The translations under genes and the position numbers were made by a program. Below are positions 1-5,966 of a stretch of 10,593 nucleotides of DNA, piece after piece; position 1 is the first letter of the stretch; each line of letters begins with the position of its first letter. Origin of the DNA: Agromyces sp. (GTDB lineage Bacteria > Actinomycetota > Actinomycetes > Actinomycetales > Microbacteriaceae); the NCBI GenBank assembly GCA_031178025.1, contig JAPSJU010000057.1, positions 1-10,593 of the forward strand. The letters are read 5' to 3'. Under the pieces are notes generated by a model. The model ran no database searches and was not told the origin of the DNA. It was given only the letters and a program-made list of their open reading frames with translations.

Positions 1-122
1 TGCAGGTGAACCTGGTCTGGTCGCCCTCGACCGGCGTGACCCGCGAGGAGATCCCCCCGATCCCCTCCGAGATCGCGGCGCTCATGCGCGACGTCTCCAC
101 GGCGGGCAAGCTCGTCGAGTAG
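1..122 (+). CDS. C-terminal end of an unidentified protein (partial, 5' end outside window)
   Basis: An open frame runs from base 3 to a TAG stop at 120-122, giving 39 residues that begin QVNLVWSP and end TAGKLVE. There is no start in the window, so this is the tail of a gene entering from the left. Its codon use is GC-rich at third positions, like the confirmed genes. The ending, with a beta-strand-like VNLVW, then a turn, then PPIPSEIAALM, is reminiscent of the C-terminus of hot-dog-fold acyl-CoA thioesterases, where a last strand is followed by a proline-rich stretch and a short helix. That is a weak resemblance and I do not assign a function. The gene converges on the glycoside hydrolase gene, with a hairpin terminator between them. 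Confidence 0.6.
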   Translation, partial: QVNLVWSPSTGVTREEIPPIPSEIAALMRDVSTAGKLVE

Positions 123-129
123 CCGGGTC

Positions 130-180
130 GGCCGCGCCGGACGCCCCGATCGACATGATCTGCGGGCGCCCGGCACGGCC
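130..180 (-). terminator. Large hairpin between convergent genes, probable terminator of the minus-strand operon
   Basis: Plus-strand bases 130-146 (GGCCGCGCCGGACGCCC) and 164-180 (GGGCGCCCGGCACGGCC) are complementary at 15 of 17 positions. Read as minus-strand RNA, the two exceptions become G-U wobbles, so that transcript forms an unbroken 17-bp stem; plus-strand RNA would carry two mismatches. Two GATC copies (148-151 and 157-160) can pair inside the loop. The hairpin begins 21 bases after the stop of the minus-strand hydrolase gene and 7 bases after the plus-strand stop. No U-tract follows on either side, which is common among actinobacterial terminators. It may work in both directions but looks best matched to the minus strand. 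Confidence 0.75.
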
Positions 181-201
181 TGCGGTGCATCGCGGAAGGT
201 G

Positions 202-3200
202 CTACCCCTTCACGGTCACCTTGAGCGGGGCCGTCGAGGTCGCGCCCTTCGAGTTCGAGAGGACTCCCACGTACTCGTGCACGCCGTTCCCGAGGCCGCG
301 AATGTCCACGACTGCCTCCTGAAGGTCGGGGCTCGACGGGTCCAGCTCTTGCGTCGCGACGAGCACGCCGTTCTCGTAGAGCTGGTACAGCGACGCGTTC
401 TCGCCCTTCTTCAGGGTCATGGTGATCCGGAAGTCGCCATCCTTCGCATCTTTCGTCGAAAGCTTGGCCTTGGCCGGCGGCGCCGTCGCACCGTCGGGGA
501 CAGCCGACACCATGACCGTGAAGGTCGTGGTGAGCGCCTGGCCGTCGACCACCGCGGAAACGGTGACCGTCCGCTCGCCCGGCTCCGATGCGTCGAACCC
601 GCTCAACTCGTACGCGCCGGGCTCCAGCGCGACGATCGTGTCGTTCGAGTAGCGAGCGCCGACCTCGAGCCCGGCCGGGTCGAACGCGTCGCCGACGGTG
701 TACGACGTCTTGGTCGGCGCGGCCGTCACCTCGATGCCGGTCACCGTGACCGACGGCTCACCCGTGGTCGACACGTCGAGCACGAGCGGCGCGAACGCGA
801 TCCAGTCGAGATTCGGCGCGCTACCGGTGACGTTGCCCAACGTCAGGGCGCCCGCGTCGCTGGCGAGTTCGAGCGGCATCGTGTGGGTCCAGAACCCCTT
901 CCAGGAGTAGTTGTGCCGGAACGCTCCACGCGTCGTCTCACCCCCGGCCTCGGTCACGTCGAGGAACCGGGTGATGACGTCGGTGTTGTACGCGTGGCCG
1001 GTGTTGCGCTCCGCGTTGGCATAGCGCACGACGAGGTTGTACGAGCCGGCGTGAACTCCCGACGGACGCTGCACCTGCGCGATGCTGCCGGCGCTGCCGC
1101 CCAGCCACCCCACCTGCGTGCCCGACACGTTCGTCGGCTGGGAGACGCTCTCGACGCGGGCTCCACCGCTCAGCGACACGACGGCGGCGTCCTCCATCTC
1201 GATCCGGCTGATCGCGGTGTCGCCGTCAGCCGCCCGAGTCGACGTGAGCGCTGAGAGCTCGATGCCCTCGGCCGAGCCGACCACGATCTCGTTGATGCCG
1301 GCCTCGACGTGCACTCGAGCCGTCGATGTCCACGTGCCCGCTCGCTCGGTGGCAAGCCCCGAGATCGCACGGCCGTTGAGCTCGAGACCCAGGGTCGCCG
1401 CGCCGCCGCTGCGATACGCGACGGCGAGATCGACGTAGCCGGTCTCGCGGGCCGAGACGTAGAACGTCGCCGTGTCGTCGCCCGAGAGCTGCACCGAGCC
1501 GTCGGGCACGTCGGCACCGTAGTTGACGACACCACCCGAGAGGCGCGCCAGGTTGGCGGGATAGGTCGTGGCATCCGGCCCATCGACACGCGTGAGGTCG
1601 AACTTGTCGAGCGAGATGTCGGATCCGGGCAGCCTCGTCACGCCATCCGCACTCATGCGCAGCGACAGCTCGTGCGTACCCGCCTCGAGCGCGACGAGCG
1701 TCTCTGCACGACCGCGATAGTTCCAGGCGAACCCGGCCTCGTAGTTCACGGTCGCGGCGTGCGTGCCATCGACGAAGAGCGCATGCGAGCCCGGGCCGAT
1801 GGCTGGGCCGTTCACGCCGGCGGTCACCCCGAATCGGTATGTGCCGGTCGTCGGCACCTCGACCGTCCACGTGAGTGCCGACGTGGCCTTGTTGGTGCTG
1901 CCCACGTCGCGCTGGTTCGACGCCGCGAACGTCCACGCGTCGCCCATCGACTGGGTGTAGGCGACGACGTCACGCAGAGCGGTGTTCTCGGCCTCGACGG
2001 TCGCTCGCCAGGTCGAGTCGATCACGGGCTGCTCAGCGAGCGCGGGCGTGATCACGACCTGGTAGGCGGAGAGGCGATCGTCGTTCGGCACCGTGAGGTC
2101 GAGTGCACCGTCGACCAGGCTGGCTCGCTCGGCGACCACGACGCGAGGCGCCTGCGCCTCGCCCTCCTGTCCGGTCCACTCCGTCTCGCGCACCTGGATG
2201 TCGACCGTGTCGCCGAAGACCGCGGGGTCGAGGCCGGCGAGGTCGAGTCGCACGTCACGCCCGCCGCCACCGAACAGCACCGTGGCTTGCGACTTCGATG
2301 CGTCGAGCGTGGCGATCCCCTGCACGGTGTCGACGACGTTGAGCCCGGGCGGTGTCAGTTGGACGGTGTCGCCGGTGAGATCGCCGTACCACTTGAGCAG
2401 CCACCACGCGCCGTTCGCGGCGTTCGACTTGGCCATGTTGTCGTTGAGGTTGCCCGCGTACGTCCAGTAGGCGGTCTGGGCGTCGACCTTCTCGTCTTCG
2501 AACATCGACAGCCACTGCACCAGCTGACCCGGCACCGACATGTCCCGTCGCATGGCGTATTCGGTGATGTTGACCGGGAGTGGCTCGATGCCGAGGTCGC
2601 GCTCGATCTGGCGGTACGCGTCCAAGTGAGAGCGGAAGGTGGCAAGGTTGTTGATGCCGAGCTCGTGCCACGTGAACATGTCGGGCACGACATCATGCTC
2701 GACCGCGAACGCGAGGATCTCCCTCGTGCGCTCGCCGCGCCATCCGGTGTCGCCCATTCCGGCGATCCGCGCCTCGGGGTAGACCGACTTGATCGTCTCG
2801 TAGGCGGCCTTCCAGTCCTGCAGGAAGGTGGACTTCATCGTCGCCCAGTTCCCGTACCAGTTCCCGCCGTCGGGCTCGTTGAACGGCACGAACACGTACT
2901 GTTCGGGGTAGGCCGACTCCTCGACGATGCTCGTGACGACCGTGCGGACGATGTCGAGGTAGGTGTTGAAGTCCGCAGGTCGCCGGCCGCCGTTGTACGA
3001 CCAGTCGGGGTAGTAGTCCTGGATGTTCACCATCAGGTACTCGCCACCGTTGCGGAAGAAGGCGTCTTCCACCTCGAGCGGGTCGCCGTTCGGATGCTGC
3101 GCCCCATGGGGCGCCTTCTGCGTGACGTTGAGCGGGCGCGCGCCGGCGATGATCGCATCGGTCGGGACGCCCTCGTCGCTCAGCCCGTAGAGCATGCCGG

Positions 3201-3405
3201 ATGCCCCGCCGCGGAACTCCCCCGTCGGCTGGGCGAAATCGACGGCGATGACGTCGACCTCAGCGGCCGACGCGGGCGCGACCGCCAGCATCGTCGAGCC
3301 GACGGCGGCGATGACCGCAGCCGCGAGCGCGGTCATGGTCGAGGTGCGACGCCTGGACCGCGGCGGGCGGGCCTCGCGGGGCGGGTGGACGTGGTGTTGG
3401 CGCAT
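202..3405 (-). CDS. Secreted multidomain glycoside hydrolase, clan GH-A, GH39-like, with carbohydrate-binding and Ig-like modules
   Basis: A 1067-residue exported enzyme predicted to act outside the cell on a plant-type polysaccharide. The start is supported by AAGGAG seven bases before the ATG. The signal peptide has a long arginine-rich n-region (residues 1-22), a hydrophobic core (24-43) and a likely cleavage site after APASA at 47. The catalytic region is about 50-455. FNEPDG places a probable acid/base at E177 after N176, and VNITEYA a probable nucleophile at E282, the Asn-Glu and Glu pattern of clan-A TIM barrels. The length, the spacing and the AYWTYAGNLN segment near 312 resemble GH39. 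Three beta-sandwich modules follow: 468-606 (CBM6/35-like, starting VEAEN), 615-722 (weaker) and 734-874 (CBM6/35-like, starting RIEMEDA). Next come a bacterial Ig-like Big_3-type domain (884-968) and a C-terminal beta-domain (975-1067) like those of chitinases. There is no LPXTG or C-terminal membrane anchor, so it is probably released. GH39 members include beta-xylosidases, iduronidases and galactosyl-arabinofuranosidases, so substrate cannot be read from sequence alone. Clan is fairly sure; family is tentative. Confidence 0.85.
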   Translation of the reverse strand: MRQHHVHPPREARPPRSRRRTSTMTALAAAVIAAVGSTMLAVAPASAAEVDVIAVDFAQPTGEFRGGASGMLYGLSDEGVPTDAIIAGARPLNVTQKAPHGAQHPNGDPLEVEDAFFRNGGEYLMVNIQDYYPDWSYNGGRRPADFNTYLDIVRTVVTSIVEESAYPEQYVFVPFNEPDGGNWYGNWATMKSTFLQDWKAAYETIKSVYPEARIAGMGDTGWRGERTREILAFAVEHDVVPDMFTWHELGINNLATFRSHLDAYRQIERDLGIEPLPVNITEYAMRRDMSVPGQLVQWLSMFEDEKVDAQTAYWTYAGNLNDNMAKSNAANGAWWLLKWYGDLTGDTVQLTPPGLNVVDTVQGIATLDASKSQATVLFGGGGRDVRLDLAGLDPAVFGDTVDIQVRETEWTGQEGEAQAPRVVVAERASLVDGALDLTVPNDDRLSAYQVVITPALAEQPVIDSTWRATVEAENTALRDVVAYTQSMGDAWTFAASNQRDVGSTNKATSALTWTVEVPTTGTYRFGVTAGVNGPAIGPGSHALFVDGTHAATVNYEAGFAWNYRGRAETLVALEAGTHELSLRMSADGVTRLPGSDISLDKFDLTRVDGPDATTYPANLARLSGGVVNYGADVPDGSVQLSGDDTATFYVSARETGYVDLAVAYRSGGAATLGLELNGRAISGLATERAGTWTSTARVHVEAGINEIVVGSAEGIELSALTSTRAADGDTAISRIEMEDAAVVSLSGGARVESVSQPTNVSGTQVGWLGGSAGSIAQVQRPSGVHAGSYNLVVRYANAERNTGHAYNTDVITRFLDVTEAGGETTRGAFRHNYSWKGFWTHTMPLELASDAGALTLGNVTGSAPNLDWIAFAPLVLDVSTTGEPSVTVTGIEVTAAPTKTSYTVGDAFDPAGLEVGARYSNDTIVALEPGAYELSGFDASEPGERTVTVSAVVDGQALTTTFTVMVSAVPDGATAPPAKAKLSTKDAKDGDFRITMTLKKGENASLYQLYENGVLVATQELDPSSPDLQEAVVDIRGLGNGVHEYVGVLSNSKGATSTAPLKVTVKG

Positions 3406-3412
3406 GCGTGCA

Positions 3413-3418
3413 CTCCTT
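3413..3418 (-). promoter_or_regulatory. Shine-Dalgarno sequence of the secreted hydrolase gene
   Basis: The minus strand reads AAGGAG followed by seven bases and then the ATG at 3405. It is the best ribosome-binding site in the window and fixes the start of the hydrolase gene. A stem-loop (3420-3446) ends one base before it, so folding could affect its accessibility. Confidence 0.85.
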
Positions 3419-3419
3419 C

Positions 3420-3446
3420 GTGCTCTTCGCCGGTTCCGGCGAGCAC
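3420..3446 (-). promoter_or_regulatory. Hairpin adjoining the Shine-Dalgarno sequence
   Basis: Plus-strand GTGCT (3420-3424) pairs with AGCAC (3442-3446), and CGCCG (3428-3432) pairs with CGGCG (3437-3441) around a GTTC loop. This makes a ten-base-pair stem with a three-base bulge. In the minus-strand mRNA the loop is GAAC, and the stem ends one base upstream of AAGGAG. It could hold the ribosome-binding site open, protect the mRNA 5' end, or modulate translation. Confidence 0.65.
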
Positions 3447-3461
3447 CCCGACGCGTCGGGG
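3446..3461. repeat. Perfect 16-base palindrome CCCCGACGCGTCGGGG
   Basis: The sequence equals its own reverse complement over 16 bases, centred on ACGCGT, 41-56 bases upstream of the hydrolase ATG. As DNA it could be an operator for a dimeric regulator. As RNA it could form a six-base-pair stem with a CGCG tetraloop. It does not resemble the two sites proposed for the local LacI protein. It shares its end base with the neighbouring hairpin. Confidence 0.7.
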
Positions 3462-3463
3462 CA

Positions 3464-3480
3464 GGGTGGGTGGGTGGGGG
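3464..3480 (+). repeat. G-quadruplex motif, four G-runs with single-T loops
   Basis: The plus strand reads GGGTGGGTGGGTGGGGG: four runs of three or more G separated by single T residues, the pattern known to give the most stable parallel quadruplexes. It lies on the template strand for the hydrolase gene, so the transcript is C-rich here. A quadruplex would form in the DNA template ahead of RNA polymerase rather than in the mRNA. Confidence 0.75.
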
Positions 3481-3536
3481 TGATGCTTTGTGTGGCCGAT
3501 CCTCCGGCCGATGGAGCTGGTACGAACGGGAGGGGT

Positions 3537-3570
3537 GGGGCAGCTGCTCGTCGTGCGTTGCAGCTGCCCC
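3537..3570 (-). terminator. Eleven-base-pair hairpin after the binding-protein gene, possible attenuator or mRNA-stabilising element
   Basis: GGGGCAGCTGC (3537-3547) and GCAGCTGCCCC (3560-3570) are perfect inverted repeats around a 12-base loop, starting about 25 bases beyond the stop of the solute-binding-protein gene. No U-tract follows. Hairpins after binding-protein genes in sugar ABC operons are known to raise the level of upstream mRNA or to cut read-through. Either fits here, since the gene before it encodes the component usually needed in excess. Confidence 0.7.
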
Positions 3571-3588
3571 GACGTGCTGGGAACGTCG
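3570..3588 (-). repeat. Small inverted repeat directly after the binding-protein stop codon
   Basis: CGACGT (3570-3575) and ACGTCG (3583-3588) pair around a seven-base loop, beginning seven bases beyond the TGA at 3596-3598. It shares base 3570 with the eleven-base-pair hairpin, so the two form a tandem pair, though the shared base cannot pair in both at once. Confidence 0.5.
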
Positions 3589-3595
3589 TCGCGGA

Positions 3596-4954
3596 TCACT
3601 CGAAGAGCGCGTTGACCTGGTCGTTCGCGTCCGACAGCGTGGCAGGGTCTCCGGTCCCGTTGAGGAACGACTGGATCGCCGCGGTCACCGTGTCGTTCAC
3701 CTCCGACCAGTGGTCGGCGATGGGCAGCAACGCCGTCGTACCCTCGTCCACCTGCACGGTGAAGCCCGAGACATCCCAGCCCTTCTCGGCGAACGCCTCG
3801 TTGGCCTTCTCGGTCGAGGACTTGATGGCCGGGAAGACGACGGCCGACTCCGCGATCACGTCCTGGCAGTCGGTCGAACCGAGGTACTTCACCCACTCCC
3901 ACGCGGCGTCCGGGTTCTTCGTACCCGACCAGATGCCGTCGGAGAGGCCGTTGAACAGGCTCGCGCGGGAACCACTGGGGCCGACGGGCGTCGGGGCGAC
4001 CTTCGTCGGCACGTCGTCCTGACCCAGGTACGACCCGTTCATCCAGCTCCCGTCGGTGACGGTCGCGTAGCGCCCGGCGAGGTATCCGTTGAGCGGATCC
4101 TGCTCGGACAATGCGATGTCGACCGTCGGCATGTAGCCCTTCTCCTGGAGGCTGCGATACCACTCGAGCGTTTCCGCGAGCTTGGCGTCGCCGAAGGCGA
4201 ACTCGGTGGTCCACGGCGTCGTGTCGCCGTAGTACCAGTCGTTGCCGAGTGCGTAGGGCGCCCACGTCTGCTGGCCCGACGCGTTCAGGCCGTTGCCGCT
4301 GAGCGCGAGCCCGTAGACCGCCACGTTGTTCTTGTCGAACCCGGGCTCGCTGCCGCGCACACCGTTCACGTCGACGGTCAGCGCGGCGATCGCCTGCTCG
4401 AAGGAACCCCCTTCAGTCGGGTTCCACTCGAGGTTCGCGAGCTGCTCGGAAGTGAGTCCTGCGTCTGCGGCCATCTGTTCGTTGTAGAACAGGGCGACGG
4501 TGTCGAAGTCCTTGGGCAGGCCGTAACGCTCACCGTCCTGGTCATGCCAGAGGTCGGCGAGTCCGTCCTGGTAGATGTCGAGGTCGATGCCGTCCGCTTC
4601 GATGCGGTCGGAGATGCCGAGCAGCTGCCCCTGTGAGACGAACTCGGGGAAGTACGAGAGGTGGTCGGCGAAGACATCCGGCGCGGTCGCTGACGCGAAG
4701 CCCGTGGTGAGACCCTGCCAGTAGTCGGCCCAGCCGTACTGTTCGATCGTGACGTGGACGCCGGACTGCTCCTCGAAATCGTCGGCGCACTGCTGATAGG
4801 CCGGCTGCTGGTTCGAATCCCAGAGCCAGTAGGTGATCGAGGCTGCCTCGTCACCGGTGGGCTGCGCGCTGCATCCGGTGAGGACGAGCGGGATGGCCGC
4901 GATGCCCGCGAGTCCGCTCAGCGCGAGCCTCCGGGTTCGTGATCGGTGCGTCAT
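3596..4954 (-). CDS. ABC transporter sugar-binding lipoprotein (family 1 extracellular solute-binding protein)
   Basis: A 452-residue membrane-anchored binding protein that should capture an oligosaccharide outside the cell and pass it to the two permeases encoded just upstream. The start at 4954 has AAAGGA eight bases ahead. The longer open frame to 5098 runs into the permease gene and lacks a signal-like N-terminus. Residues 1-28 are a lipoprotein signal: basic MTHRSRTRR, a hydrophobic core, then lipobox LTGC with the lipidated cysteine at C28. The twin arginine at 8-9 followed by LAL leaves Tat export possible. The mature part opens with ITYWLWDSNQQPAY and has the pattern of maltose-type (SBP_bac_1) proteins, including GFASATAPDVFADH near 85-98 and an aromatic-rich cleft (W43, W75, Y78, W79). 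Length is normal for the family. The 61-base gap after the second permease gene holds only the ribosome-binding site. The exact sugar cannot be read from sequence; the neighbouring enzymes suggest an alpha-galactoside. Confidence 0.93.
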   Translation of the reverse strand: MTHRSRTRRLALSGLAGIAAIPLVLTGCSAQPTGDEAASITYWLWDSNQQPAYQQCADDFEEQSGVHVTIEQYGWADYWQGLTTGFASATAPDVFADHLSYFPEFVSQGQLLGISDRIEADGIDLDIYQDGLADLWHDQDGERYGLPKDFDTVALFYNEQMAADAGLTSEQLANLEWNPTEGGSFEQAIAALTVDVNGVRGSEPGFDKNNVAVYGLALSGNGLNASGQQTWAPYALGNDWYYGDTTPWTTEFAFGDAKLAETLEWYRSLQEKGYMPTVDIALSEQDPLNGYLAGRYATVTDGSWMNGSYLGQDDVPTKVAPTPVGPSGSRASLFNGLSDGIWSGTKNPDAAWEWVKYLGSTDCQDVIAESAVVFPAIKSSTEKANEAFAEKGWDVSGFTVQVDEGTTALLPIADHWSEVNDTVTAAIQSFLNGTGDPATLSDANDQVNALFE

Positions 4955-5015
4955 TGCATGGGTCCTTTCGGTGGGGGTGTGGGAACAGTGCTCGCACGGG
5001 GCGCTTGTGGCGGCC

Positions 5016-5966
5016 TCATTTCGTGCCGGAGTAGCCGAGGTTGTCGATGAGTCGTCGGCCCAGGAGGAGGAAGAGGATGAGCACCGGCACTGCCGCAATG
5101 AGCGTCGCCGCCATCAGGCCGGCCCAGTCCGGCCCCGTCTGCGGCGTCTGCGAACGGAAGATGCCGAGCGCGACGGTGAGGACTCGTGCTTCGTCGCTGC
5201 GGCCGACGAGCAGCGGCCAGAAGTACTCGCCCCACGCCGTGATGAACGTGAGCAAGGCGAGCGTGAACAGCGGCGTTCGCGACATCGGGAGGACGATGCC
5301 GAAGAAGATGCGGGCATGCCCAGCACCGTCGAGCCTCGCCGCCTCCTCGACCTCGTGGTTGATGCCGAGGAAGAACTGCCTCATGAAGAACACGGCGAAC
5401 GGTGTCATGAAGAGGAACGGCAGGATGATGCCCGGGAGCGTGTTCAGGAGACCGAGGTCCCTGATGAGCACGAAGTTCGGCAGCTGCACGAAGATCGGCG
5501 GCACCATCAGGGCGGTCAGGAAGATGAAGAAGACCACGTCGCGCCCCGGCCAGTGCAGCCTCGCGAAGGCATATGCGGCGAGGGAGCTGAAGAACACCTG
5601 TCCTGCCGTGATGGCCGACGCCACGATCATGGAGTTGCGGAGGTAGAGCCAGAAGTCGAGCGTGCCGCTGCTGCCGCCGTCGGCGGCGATCTCCTCTGGG
5701 GTCGCGAGGCCGAGCACTCGTCGGAATCCACCCCAGCTGAATTCCGCCGGCAGGGGGTTGCCAGGGTCCAGGAACAGCGCCGAATTGCTGGAGAAGGCGG
5801 TGCGGAGCATCCAGTAGAAGGGGAACAGGGTGATCACCATGACGAGCGCCAATGCGATCCACGCCACGACCCGCCCCGGTCGGATGCGGCGGCCGCGAGG
5901 TCGCGGCCGAGGGGTCTGGCTTATCGGGGCGCTGGAGACGGGCAGACCTTGGAGCGTGCCGGTCAT
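5016..5966 (-). CDS. Carbohydrate ABC transporter permease, MalG-type
   Basis: A 316-residue inner-membrane permease, the second half of the channel through which the bound sugar enters. The ATG at 5966 overlaps the TGA of the preceding permease as ATGA, which points to translational coupling. The open frame continues far upstream, but that part lies over the other permease and is arginine/histidine-rich noise. There is a proline/arginine-rich cytoplasmic N-terminus (1-32) and about six membrane segments near 33-54, 111-135, 144-163, 177-200, 232-252 and 282-303. The cytoplasmic EAA loop that docks on the ATPase is EEAARLDGAG (207-216) with the conserved Gly at 223 and LP at 226-227. It ends in a polar tail, NLGYSGTK, as is usual for this group. 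No ATPase gene accompanies it. Confidence 0.94.
   Translation of the reverse strand: MTGTLQGLPVSSAPISQTPRPRPRGRRIRPGRVVAWIALALVMVITLFPFYWMLRTAFSSNSALFLDPGNPLPAEFSWGGFRRVLGLATPEEIAADGGSSGTLDFWLYLRNSMIVASAITAGQVFFSSLAAYAFARLHWPGRDVVFFIFLTALMVPPIFVQLPNFVLIRDLGLLNTLPGIILPFLFMTPFAVFFMRQFFLGINHEVEEAARLDGAGHARIFFGIVLPMSRTPLFTLALLTFITAWGEYFWPLLVGRSDEARVLTVALGIFRSQTPQTGPDWAGLMAATLIAAVPVLILFLLLGRRLIDNLGYSGTK

Larger units (their letters stand above)
3406..3595 (-). promoter_or_regulatory. Structured 190-base gap between binding-protein and secreted-hydrolase genes
   Basis: This gap has no gene and no convincing -10/-35 pair on the minus strand. In transcription order it contains hairpin A (3570-3588, six-base arms), hairpin B (3537-3570, eleven-base arms), a small hairpin (3494-3509: GGCCG, six-base loop, CGGCC), a C-rich run whose complement is a G-quadruplex motif (3464-3480), a perfect palindrome (3446-3461), and a hairpin ending just before the Shine-Dalgarno sequence (3420-3446). 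The layout suggests that expression of the hydrolase is tuned separately from the transporter by termination, processing or translation control. That role is inferred; the structures themselves are directly visible. Confidence 0.6.

Noticed and set aside
1309..3483. A 724-codon open frame on the plus strand
   Set aside because: It lies antisense to the secreted hydrolase. Its translation is Arg/Val/Asp/Gly-rich and low in complexity, with no recognisable domain; long antisense frames are expected in DNA this GC-rich.
3194..4636. A 480-codon open frame on the plus strand
   Set aside because: It runs antisense across the hydrolase start, the structured gap and most of the binding-protein gene, with no family pattern in its translation.
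4988..4997. Short palindrome GTGCTCGCAC between the second permease and binding-protein genes
   Set aside because: Four-base arms with a two-base centre are too short for a stable hairpin and easily occur by chance in this composition; it does not resemble the LacI-type sites.
4955..5098. N-terminal extension of the binding-protein frame
   Set aside because: It would overlap the permease gene and hide the lipoprotein signal; the ATG at 4954 has a good ribosome-binding site and is followed at once by a signal peptide.
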